The notes beneath the pieces were generated by a model. That model searched no databases. It had not been told where the DNA came from and saw only the letters and a list, made by a program, of their open reading frames with translations. Shown piece by piece: positions 52,901-62,525 of a stretch of 64,000 nt of DNA (position 1 is the first letter of the stretch; every line of letters begins with the position of its first letter). The position numbers were made by a program, and so were the translations under genes. Source of the stretch: Heterotrichella gracilis (taxonomy: Eukaryota > Sar > Xanthophyceae > Tribonematales > Xanthonemataceae); the NCBI GenBank assembly GCA_032358255.1, contig JAULBX010015863.1, positions 1-64,000 of the forward strand, in the 5' to 3' direction.

Positions 52901-53862
52901 GCGCACGAACAATAGCATTTCATGGCCATGCATGGAGCAAAATAGGTGGAGCAAAACAGCGTGCCAAGTAGTGTTGGGCAGAGGGATGGCTGACGGCGAC
53001 TAATAGTCGACTATGTTCCCGTTCCTAGGGACAACAGCCACTGGGAGAATAGAATCCGCCCTGGCCAACCCAACAGGGATTTCAAACCCTAAATGGCCGG
53101 GCAGCGACACGCACCTGTGTCCAAGAAGGCGATGACCTGCGAAGGCAAGAGCACAGTTGTCAGACAGGCGATTGCGTGCTAGCCTAAAATGTCTAATGAT
53201 TCCAGGTGTGGGATGGCTGAACAGGCATTCAGTGTCAACTACAACCCCAGCAACGGCCATGCCGTGAGGTTGCTGGTAGCCTACTGTGTGAAAGGGCAGC
53301 ACCTTTGTCTACCCCGACTCAGCAGTGGCCCAGCCGTCGCTGGCCAATGGAAGTGCTGGCACATATGCATGCACACGGCCATCCACATAACCACAACCTT
53401 GCAACCCACCCGCCTCTAGTCCCACAAAGTGCCCCAACCACACATACAAACACAAAGGTTATAACTTCCTGTGTTACTACAACACTTGAACACCAGTACC
53501 CAGGTGGGCAATACCAGTCGATCAGGGCGTGCTTTGCATGCTGAGGAAGCAATACCCCAGCCAGACAACCCACCAAGCGATATATTGGCCAGACATGGCG
53601 GGCAATGACCTTTTGAGTGGCCTTTCCACGCCTGCAGTGGCCTCGCGCGTGCATGTCCCCGTCCCATGCTTTTGTCATCGCATTATGTGTAATGCCTGCG
53701 TGACCCATCATCGCCCATCACCACTCAACTTACGTTCCGTTTCTTGGCCGCCGCCAGTAGGTCCAGCTGGTATTGTCGCGGCACCAGGGAAGGCTCCGCC
53801 TCCACCTCCTTCCGTCCTCCCTCAGGTTCGCCACTGCCATTGGCCCCCATGGTGGCGGTCAT
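34984..53862 (-). CDS. DCL: Dicer-like ribonuclease (helicase, DUF283, PAZ, two RNase III domains)
   Basis: About 33 exons close in phase for about 2,144 residues: 53734-53862, 53115-53136, 52602-52732, 52008-52178, 51688-51903, 51258-51424, 50672-50819, 50164-50309, 49546-49801, 49115-49307, 48654-48811, 48315-48416, 47876-48015, 46641-46743, 46041-46144, 45653-45821, 44991-45217, 44290-44575, 43600-44007, 43046-43162, 41935-42663, 41566-41716, 41327-41392, 40827-41022, 40363-40435, 39729-39886, 39187-39363, 38780-38921, 38139-38384, 37566-37738, 36536-36731, 35872-36111 and 34984-35478. Helicase motifs are intact: LDTGSGKT near residue 51, DECH near 161, TAS, and QSRGRAR near 628. DUF283 (YRVEKTGARVGS), PAZ (VVTPTYG..ESPFP..TYQDYV) and the ESLVVSPLPVQLW linker follow. 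RNase IIIa (ERYEVLGDHVLK; LIADIMEALIG) and IIIb (QRLEFLGDAV; SMADLVESVIGA) each keep the four acidic metal ligands. No dsRBD was recognised in the acidic C-terminus. It makes small RNAs from double-stranded RNA. Confidence 0.93.
36917..36971 (-). pseudogene. Partial copy of the 5' end of Dicer exon 31
   Basis: This intronic segment matches 36682-36736, the first part of the RNase IIIb exon plus its acceptor, at about 52 of 55 bases. It still encodes NLPPGRLHDLLSASVN after a CAG acceptor. It has no matching second half, so inclusion would not supply a full exon. Flanking intron words also recur, suggesting a tandem duplication of about 235 bases. Confidence 0.8.
37298..37406. repeat. Perfect 43-bp inverted repeat (hairpin) in a Dicer intron
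   Basis: Bases 37298-37340 are the exact reverse complement of 37364-37406, with a 23-base loop. The arms are very GC-rich. The repeat lies in the intron between exons 30 and 31, so the unspliced Dicer transcript would fold into a long perfect stem. No coding role is apparent. Confidence 0.9.
37447..37500 (-). pseudogene. Decayed partial copy of the 3' end of Dicer exon 30
   Basis: On the minus strand this reads GLRVTHNLLNMYR followed by a GTGGGG donor, matching the true exon end GLLVTHNLFNGYR at 37566-37608 with its GTGGGT donor. The upstream half carrying the catalytic LEFLGD motif is missing. It lies about 110 bases past the real donor and just before the hairpin. Confidence 0.7.
43266..43515. 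repeat. Degenerate tandem repeats in a Dicer intron
   Basis: Three imperfect copies of a unit containing CTTGTCATTG and CCCTGCATGAT plus an AATTTGCATT end begin near 43266, 43342 and 43385. They are followed by two copies of an AT-rich unit with AGCACTTATTTT. The block is AT-rich within a GC-rich gene. Confidence 0.8.
43545..43559 (+). repeat. Run of 15 G
   Basis: An uninterrupted G tract, about 40 bases on the intron side of Dicer exon 19 (43600-44007). It reads as C on the transcribed sense strand. The length may vary between individuals or be miscalled in assembly. Confidence 0.8.
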
Positions 53863-54944
53863 TGTCAGCCCACGGGCTGCCTTACGAGTGGCAGCCCCTA
53901 CACCAGTGCTGCAGTGATCAAGTCACTCCGTTCGATCTATCATCTAGTCGCGCACACAGCGTTAAAAGCCGCACTGTGGTTTGCGCGGTTCAAATATGTG
54001 CCCACACACGCAGTCTACATGTTCCAGACTTCTAGACCAGCCTCTACACACGCCGCAGTTTGCAAAACGTGCTCTGCTATAGCATTCATGCAAATATACG
54101 TGTCTAGCAGTGGGAAATGGGCGTTGCCAATTACCGGTAGTCCTTATAACATTGTTCACACGAACGTCGCACAACTGGCTTATTTTAAATACGTTCAATT
54201 TCCAAAAGAGTTATGGTAAATTAATAAATTAAATCTGGAAAACAAAATGAAAATAGTGTGTGGGCTAAGCTTACAACATTTGGTGTGCACACTAATCAGC
54301 CTCTACGTAAATGCAAAACGGTTTCAAATGTGATGTGTATGAGCTTAGAGCATTGCAGGATGCGTTCATGACCATCACTGATCATCACTGCTGAGCACGC
54401 CTTGCGTTTGCACGGGATGTGCAGCCAGCTCATTCACACCACTAGATCTAGGACAATTGTGGCCCTGCGCAGTGTCCATCTCCGCATGCCGCCAAGGTTT
54501 GGAGAGTGGCAAGGGGTTGAAATTACAAAGATTTTCCATCAACGTGGCAACCAGTGCCACATGCCACTGACATTTCCACTTGGCATCTCAGCAAGATGCG
54601 AACATGTGCTTCGCAGTGTGAAAACACATGTGTGAGCAAGCTGTCGCAGGCTTGAAATAAAGGCTGGAAAAAACGCGAGCTGTACAGTGTGTCACTAGCG
54701 CTGCGGAAAATACAAACGTATGTAAAACTTCCATGGCTAGAGGGATAAAACCCCACAAGCCCCTGGGAACGCTGTTGAAATGATGGTGTTTACAAAAATC
54801 GTTGCGCTGGGAAATGCACATTCCACGCGCGTGGTGAATAATATTACCATGGATGTGTACAAGCTGAACCAAGCTTGCATTCCTGTAATTCAAAATTGCT
54901 GGGCCAGAAGAAATGTTTCAGGCATACCACGGCAGAAAACGTGG
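53863..54944. other. Intergenic region upstream of Dicer
   Basis: About 1.1 kb between Dicer and the methyltransferase, both minus strand, so it should hold the Dicer promoter and the methyltransferase 3' UTR. A TGTAA motif (minus strand, near 54,790) could be the methyltransferase poly(A) signal. No exon was recognised. Confidence 0.5.
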
Positions 54945-56120
54945 TCATTTGCGAGCCACTGCCCAAACAGAAATAGGAAACTCCCCAAATTGCACATCAC
55001 CCTCTGCATTTGCCTGGTCAATCATCTCGATCCTCCCTCTATGCTGCACTACGTGGTTGTGAAAGGTGTCCCATGGACCTCGGTGGTTCTTTTTGGACGT
55101 GCGCACATATGTCTCTATATATTTTGTGTTGCGGTGAACACCATACAGTTCCAATTTAGAAAACTGGCCTAGAAGGTACTTCACTCCATCGCCTGTGAAT
55201 CGCCAGTAGTCTCGCGGGCCCCAGTGGTGTGGGTTGAAGGAAGGGACAATCAGCAACAGTCTACCACCCGGTTTCAACACATTGTAAACTTCTGCAAGTG
55301 CTAGGAAAATGTTATCGACATGCTCAAGGACGTTGTCCAAAATTATCCAGTCAAACTCCTCTGCAGGCACCGCGTTGCACAAAGACCTAACATCTCCCTC
55401 CGGCATTCCTAACGTGGTGAAGTCAGTGCGCGAGGCGTCAAAATACTTGCGCAGCTCTGATTCCCCTGATAGCTCCAACACCTTGCCTTTGGCTTTTGCT
55501 GGATGTGACAGGAGCCAGTCGGCCACATTGAGGTAAAAGTAGTACCTACACACATTTTGGGGGGTTAGGGTGCAGCTTTATGGTGCAGGTACACATTAAA
55601 GTGGTCCTTTGTTGGTTTGGCAGGGAAACCCCTACAAACGTTGTGGGGTGTGGCTCTGAAATGCAACATGCCTGCACCACCTCAATGTATGTAGTGGCAG
55701 GGATAGGGTAGTAGACTTTAGTACCTTGTGTACCGCACCCTTAACGTGCGATTTTCCACATGCCAGAAGTCTTCTACTGGGACAACGACTTTGGACCCTG
55801 CAACCAGGAAATGGTGTCTAATTTGCAGAATAACATGTGGTTCAGTGATGGCGGCAGTGCACTGATAACCTACCTGCTTCAAAAGGTGTCTTGAAAGTTG
55901 CCTTGACACGGACATGCTTGTTGCTCCAGGTCCTCAAGTCAACAGGGAGACCAGAACAGTTCAAAGCCGTGACCCCTGCAGTCAAAGCCAATAACAGCTT
56001 TCAGTAGGTGGTGTTTGAACCCCAAGAAACCTGTCAACAGGCTGAAAGAAAAAACGTACCATGACATGCAACCAGTATGAAACCAATCCAGAAGAAGACA
56101 AGCGGCAGTTGACTGTTCAT
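54945..56120 (-). CDS. SAM-dependent methyltransferase with N-terminal hydrophobic segment
   Basis: Four exons close in phase: 56060-56120, 55874-55975, 55725-55797 and 54945-55545 (278 residues). The first exon encodes MNSQLPLVFFWIGFILVACH, a signal peptide or signal anchor. The catalytic half has a type-11-like class I methyltransferase layout. The SAM-binding loop is KGKVLELSGESE, where families usually have DxGxGxG, so Glu and Ser replace some consensus residues. Then come EFDWIILDNVLEHVDN and LKPGGRLLLIVPSFNPHHWG followed by DYWRFT, as in glycan-associated methyltransferases. With the hydrophobic N-terminus it may act in the Golgi or on secreted sugars. The substrate cannot be told. Confidence 0.82.
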
Positions 56121-57534
56121 TTTAGGCAGAAGAGACTGGTTGATACCAGTTGTGCGCAAAAGAACCTGAGAACACGGACAGCACCCAACATGCGGTTACA
56201 GGGTGTAGGCGATAGGCGAACATGCGGTGACATGATGTCGGCTGCCATATATGCTGCTATATAGCTATCTACAAGATGCAGGCGAACAAAGACTCCCAGA
56301 AACGATGCACCATATTTATAACAGCACAACTCTGGCATGAGTTGCGTGCTCGTCGTGAGTGTGAGCGGGCTGGAAACCAATGCATGCATGCATCTGGCTG
56401 ACGGTTGAGTTTGAAGGCTTCATGTTGCAGATGAAGACAAAAGGGTCGCAGTATATTACCTTGTATACGATGCACCACAAAGGGGGGTTCATCAACGTTC
56501 AACGCGATAAATCACCTTCAGTAGGCTAGTACCACTAAAGCAACCGGTTGCAACCTACCACAACAAAGGGCAGCCAAAGCAGTGGACCAAGATGTCCGGA
56601 CATGTCCTCTAAAGTTCATATCTAGCCTCGTAAGGTGTAAGGTTGTGGTTTAAAACTTGTGCAGACGTGATGCAGCTCACTTCAGCCACCTTTGCAACGT
56701 ATTTATAATATGTTTGCAGGCAGACAACCTGTGCAATTAATTGTGTAATGAATGACTTCAGTTTTTAGCGGCAGTGCCTTACGCTTGCCTGTGTTGCACA
56801 GGATTGACTCTCCAACCTCTATACCGCGCTATTTTTTATTATAACGGGTTTGACTAGTTCGCTTTCCAAGTCACATGGACGGTCCTCAAAGGTTGTCGAT
56901 GCCATGCGCATGAAGCCACGGAGCAGTGCCATTGGGGGCCGTAACATCCTTTGGTGACCCGGCACTGATACTGTTAGCAAATCTCAAAGGGATTGCCAAT
57001 GCCAGAGTTGATATGCCAGTGCCACACACCGCAGCGGAGGGCGTTTGTGACGGCTACAGCAAGTCACTGCACAAACTGTGTGGCGCCATGGCTGTACAGG
57101 GATTGCATCCAGGTGTGGTGCTGAATTACTTGTAACATCTATTTACTATGGCTCCCTGGTGGTTAGTTGCAATACGTAGTGTTCCTGACAGGACATTGCC
57201 CAAAAAACTGGGCTTGCCTTTGGGCTTAGCCCCGCAAAATGGTTCACAGCGCCAGATGCACCCCCCTAACGCCAGGCACAGCCCTGCAGCACAGCACCGC
57301 CCCCCAGACCACTCCTCGCTGACTGCGAGCTCCTCTGGGTTCTCCCCCGCCCCCTTCCTGCCCAGCTACCCCCCTCATTGTCCCACTGCTGAATAGTCAA
57401 AACGGTCTGCATTCACCCACGATTCCTGCCTCGTCCGTGTGCCCCGCCACACAGCGCCCGGCATATCCGCCACTCGGCAAGGGACAAACAACGGCGCAGA
57501 CCCTGCACAGCGGTGGCCGAGGCCCTGGGTCCAC
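56121..57534. other. Intergenic region upstream of the methyltransferase gene
   Basis: About 1.4 kb between two minus-strand genes. Short open frames (for example 56926-57135, plus) lack family resemblance and splice support. No RNA gene or element was recognised. Near 57,185 there is a CTGACAGGACA word that recurs near 62,853. Confidence 0.45.
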
Positions 57535-58806
57535 TCACTCTTCGCTGGGCGCCGGCTCGTCTGGCTTCTCCTTCTCCTTCTCCTTGTCAGGGTCGTCCTT
57601 CTCCTTGTCCTCCTCCTCTTCGTCCTCGGGCTGCTCAGGGTCCCCAGGCATGGGCTTGGGCAGGGGCGCGTCCAGCTTCTCGAACTCGGGGAAGATGTCG
57701 GGGCGCTTGGAGGGCTGCGGGGTGATCCACTCCTGGCGAGGGGGCACAAGTGGGGCGGGAGTGAGTGGGCGAACGCCAGGGGAGGCATGGCGTTGGCTGG
57801 ATATGCCATTTTACTGGTAGTGCCGGGGTGTGACGCATGGGGTGCAAAATATTAATATACAAAACTATGACCCTGTTGGTTTGCAAGTGGTCCATCAGTC
57901 TGCCAAGGCAGGTGGCTTTTGCTTTCACAGCCCGCCAGGCATGAACCATGGTTGCGCCATTGCAGCCGTGCCGTTGCCTCAATGCTTCACCCCAGCCATG
58001 TCCCAACGCCCACGCGAGTGTATGCGCACCTGAGGGAAGTCTATGGGCGACCGCTCCTTCTCAGTCTCTGGCTCTGGGTAGGTGGCGGTGGTGGGGGGAG
58101 GGGAGGTGCGCCGGCTGTGCCACCGGCTGTGGGTGATGGGGGTGGGGGTGCGTGCCAGGGGGGATACCTGGGGGGGGGGGAGTGGGGTCTGGGATGAGAC
58201 AGGTGTGCTATGCGCGACTGGTCGGTACGCAGCCAGGACTGTGAGGCATGTGCCAATAGCCATGACAAAGTGGCAGGGAGAAATCCGATGCAGACAGCGC
58301 CACGCCACCGCCTTGGGCTTTACATAAATTGGAGTGCATGTGGTAGTTTTTGGCACCTGCAGGTTATGGATGACCAAGTAGTGCATTGGACTGCAGTGCG
58401 CCATCAGGCATGCTGCTGCAATATGATGTTAGCCCAACCACTGCATGCATGGCCAAGTGAAAGTAACACAAGTTTTGGGTGCATGCTCACCTTACGGTAG
58501 GTGGCCACCAAGGCCCTGGTCACTGTGCCACGCGGGTGTGCACACCTGTAGGGGGAGTGGGTGATGGGGTGGGTACTTGGGGCATGCATGCAGCCAAACA
58601 TTTGGCCCATGCCTGACAGAGGACATTGCAACGCAAAACTTGGTTCTTCTTTGGATTTTGCACATACAAATCGTTAGGTGTTAACAAATGCTGCTGTCTG
58701 TGGTGTGCAGTTGGGGCAGGCACGCCGCGTGGTTCACAACTCACCTGGTGTGCTGCTGGTGTTGATGGGCGCACCCCACCTGCGGGCAAGTGCCCAAAGC
58801 TGCCAT
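57535..58806 (-). CDS. Small protein with conserved-looking core and acidic/Lys tail
   Basis: Four exons close in phase: 58745-58806, 58491-58545, 58030-58071 and 57535-57732 (118 residues). The middle reads RALVATYRK, SPIDFPQEWITPQPSKRPDI and FPEFEKLDAPLPKPMPGDPE. The last 30 residues are almost all Asp, Glu and Lys. The compact Trp/Pro-rich core looks like a conserved small protein, perhaps of an organelle or a larger complex, but I cannot name the family. There is no membrane segment. Exon 3 uses the second of two overlapping AG acceptors, which is needed to keep phase. It is divergent from the SKA1-like gene. Confidence 0.7.
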
Positions 58807-59875
58807 CCCGACCTGATAAAAACGCCCGAGGTAGGTTAGTTTTGATGAGTACAGGCGGCAGGGCCAATGCGGTGAGGCCAGTGTTTAGTTTGCCACTCAG
58901 TGACGGCTGGGGCTAGACGGGTCTCGACACCGGACAAGGTGGGTGGTGAGTATAGGTATGCAGCAGTACGTCAATGTGCCTTGTGAAGCATGTCGTTGGA
59001 GCGGCATTGAGCTTGATTGTGCGTCAAAACGTTGCTAAGAACAGAAAACATGCGGGATAAGGTTGAGGTGCGGGCGGTGGATCCATGGCCGCTTACCGCC
59101 GTTTCCGTTCAAAAGTTTAAAAATGGTTTTTGCAGAATTCTTCACTCCCGTGTTACAACGTTTCTCACCAGCAACAGTTGTTACAACCCCCGCTCTCGCT
59201 GCTCATTCGCCACAGTAGGTTCCAGTCATTTCTACGTTGCCATCAGTGCACTATCACTTTGTTCTGTCCTACACACCATATGCATGCATTGTCCCAATAC
59301 ACCGCTCTGACACAGCGCTTCTCCTCGAACCCATAATAAACCTTGACTCTGTTGTTACATACTTGCTGGCAAGCTTTTGACAAGCACTGCTTCCCTCCTA
59401 ACCTGGACTCCCTGCGTCTGTCCCTGTATCTGTCTCTTGTTCCCTACTGCCGTGGTACCTGTCTTCTGTGCTTGTCCACCTGAGGAGGTGCACCCAACGG
59501 CAGTGCAAGTAATACTGCCTTGCAAGAACACCGTAGCCCAGCAGCACCACCAGGACACTGGGCACCTTTCTCAGCAGCTGTATCTGGCAGTACTTGGTTG
59601 GCTCACCCAGCAGTGGGTATCACACCACTGGTGGCGTCAGACAACACTCTACAGTACCACAAGTACCATCTCGGAGGAGTTCGTCTTGCATTGCTCGCCT
59701 CTGTCCCACCCGTGTGCGGCACCATCCCCACCACCGCACCATCACCTGTAGGCTACACTCACAGGCAACCCAAACCAGGTGGTGTCATCAGCACAGCCAC
59801 AGCCACAGCCACCCCACAGCCACAGCCACAGCCACAGCCACAGCCACAGCCACAGCCGCACCGCCAGCCACAGCC
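58807..59875. other. Head-to-head intergenic region
   Basis: About 1.07 kb between divergent starts, likely holding both promoters. The SKA1 reading frame stays open upstream to about 59,594 without another ATG that I can see. No independent exon was recognised. Confidence 0.5.
59795..59870 (+). repeat. GCCACA hexanucleotide array just before the SKA1 start
   Basis: About a dozen CAGCCA/GCCACA units, with one interruption, end six bases before the ATG. In the SKA1 frame they would read as Thr-Ala repeats, so the array is either 5' UTR or an N-terminal extension if a non-ATG start is used. Confidence 0.8.
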
Positions 59876-62525
59876 ATGGAGAGTGACAGCCTGGCAGCGG
59901 TTGAGGCCGCCTTTGCAGCGCGGCTGAGGGGCCTGCAGCAGCTGGTGCTCATGCGCCTGGACGGTGGGTGATGGGTGGGGGTTGGGGGTGGAGGGCGGTG
60001 GTGACTGAGGGTGTGCGCCTGTTATGAAATGCCGGCATGGGAACATCCCTGGCCGATTTACAGCCATGCCATGAGCGGTGGGTTAGTGCATCGTGCACCA
60101 TAATCCAGGTCCACCCGCTTGCAAACAGCACGCCCCACCCATAGTGTGCCATGCTTCGCACACACCCACTGGCACCAGGTAGCAACTTTTCCCTTCCTTG
60201 CCTCCCACCAGGCCCGTCCGCCAAGCTGCACCATGAGGACCTGCTGGCACTGGAGGTAGGGGTGGGTGGGGAACCCTGGCAAGGGATGTGTCAACCCTAG
60301 CAGGGTTGCCCTTATGACGATCTTCTGAGGAACTCACGCCATGGTTGCTGCTAATTCTACACAAGGGTTTGGCTAGGTTCCTGCGACTCCCACCAGCACA
60401 TCATTATGCGGCGGGGGAAATGCTGCCCATGGCCACCCACTCCCCCTTGTGATGCTGCTCCTCACCCCCAACCCCCAACCCTGCACACCCACAGCCACAC
60501 CTTCCTGGCCCCTGACCCCCTGCCACACCTGCCATCCGTCCGCTTGCAGGCCAGCCTGTCTGCCCTTGAGTCCAAGCTGCGCCAGGTGCGCGCATGCATT
60601 GCCAGGGAAAAACAGGCCATGCCACAGGTAAGCTGACTACTGATATAGTGGTGGAGTGACGCTCACTCACTATCCACAGCAAACGCTCGACTGAATTTGA
60701 ACGCCTGGACGATGTATCTTGATCGTGCTCTAGAAGTACCTGCATATATAGCAGTCGGCCTTGCACAGTTTAAACCTACAAACATGTTGGCCTGCTATCC
60801 TCCTAGATAGAAGCCAATTTGAGCATCATATCCCTTCCCATAGAACCCTCCCACCAGCCCACCAAGCCCTGTGCCCCCAGGTGCAAGAGGTGATCGATGC
60901 CAGCACCTCGCAGCGGGAGGAGATCCTGTTCCTTGCCGGCAACCTGCCCGCATACCTCCCCTCGCTGGACCCCGCTGACACGCCCCACTATGCGCCCCCT
61001 GCCAAGGAGAACCAAGGGGTGAATGTGATGGAGGCAGCTGCAGGGGAGGGAGGCGGGAAGCGCAAGGCGTTGGCTGTGCCCAAGCGGTTTGTCACGCAGG
61101 CTGAGTTTGACTCCCTGTCCCAGTACATGCGCGGCAGGCTGACACTGGACAAGGTGAGGCGGGGCAGGGTGGGTGGAGCAGGATGGTGGCCGCAGTAATG
61201 GTCCAGGGATGGGGTGTGCCGGGCGTGGTACATCATGCACTGATATGACCACAACCACCATCACAACCAACACTAAAATGAACATATCACGTACCAGTCC
61301 ACCACCACCACTACGGTAACAGTCCACCAAAACCACCAAAAATGTCACTGCACCCTGTCTGGCATGGCCCCTCCCACCCGCCCAACCCTTATCCACAGGT
61401 GAACGCATGTGTGGAGGACACTGCTGCTCTGGCTGAGGCGTGTGCGCGGCGCCTGGCATGCGCTCGCCAGGGTGGGAGGGGCATGGGGCCGCATGACAAG
61501 CGGCGGGCGGCAGCACTGGCGCACACAGCAGCGGTGAGACCATTTGTGTTGCGATGGTGGTGATGATGCTGGTGGTGGTGGTGGTGGTGGTGGCGGTCAC
61601 CTGCTGCTGCGCTGTGTTGCATGCGGCATGCGGCCTCAGGGGCGCAGTGTGGGTGTGGTGTGACTCGCCATGTTGCATGCTGGGGTGGGAAACTGGCATA
61701 CTGGAAAATAATTGTTGGGGACATGACCGGCAATTCGACATTGGTCATGGTCCACCCTCACCCCATGCGCTGCCGCTCCCTGGCTGACCAGTCCAACCCC
61801 TTGCGCTCCATGTGCCCCACTGCCTGACTTGCCCATGTGACTCCACCCAGCACCTCATGCATGCCGCCGCTCTCCCCTCCATTCCCCTAGCGACTCCCTT
61901 CTCCACCCCCATACGGCGCCGCACTTCCCTCCATTCCCTACTCACCCCCTGACCCCCCATTCACTTCCCCACCTCCAGCGTGCGGAGGGTGTGCGCGGGC
62001 GCGCCTGGTTTGCTGAGGGCGACCTGCGCACCTCAGGGGGTGGTACACTCAAGGGGGACAAGACGGGCAAGGCGGTGCTCGCGCTGCTCAGGCACCTGGG
62101 AAGGCTGGCTGAGGTGCGCGCAGGAAAGACCCTTCATTGGGGTTTTGCATTGGCAGTGCAGAGGGGCCCGGTGGGGACCCTCCGCTGTGAGGACCCTATC
62201 TTACGGTTTTATGCTGGCAGTGAAAGGAGGGTGCCCCTTTCATAGTGTTCTCTGTTGTACACTGTGCGTAGGCATGCCTCTGGTGGGCCATGGGCATGGG
62301 CCAATTTCAAAGTGTGCAGTTCACGCACTTGGTCCGTGTCCATGCATCATGAGCACAGTGTGTGGGAGGCACTCCCTGGCCAGGTTACCACTCCCTGCAT
62401 GAATAAAACACTGGCGCCCTGGCCCTGGTGGGTTGGTCGCCTGCTGCGGTGCTGAATGCGGTGTTGGTGTGCAGGTGCGTGTGAACGTTGAGGGCGTGGT
62501 GGAGGTCATATACGTGCTGCAGTGA
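59876..62525 (+). CDS. SKA1: Spindle and kinetochore-associated protein 1 (SKA1) homologue
   Basis: Seven exons close in phase: 59876-59963, 60212-60255, 60550-60627, 60881-61153, 61399-61533, 61979-62113 and 62475-62525 (267 residues). The N-terminal third is a short coiled coil (LSALESKLRQVRACIAREKQ). The C-terminal half is the SKA1 winged-helix microtubule-binding domain: VPKRFVTQAEFDSLSQYMRG then RLTLDKVNACVED, WFAEGDLRTS, and AVLALLRHLGRLAEVRVN ending VIYVLQ. This matches animal SKA1 (ESVPKYMKGRLTYDQIN; FFTEADIKTF; ILNILRHCQRLREVR). With SKA2 and SKA3 it couples kinetochores to microtubules. A loop in exon 5 is Gly/Arg-rich. Confidence 0.9.
61554..61600 (+). repeat. GGT-type microsatellite in a SKA1 intron
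   Basis: A TGATGATGC stretch followed by about nine GGT units, shortly after the exon 5 donor. Confidence 0.75.
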
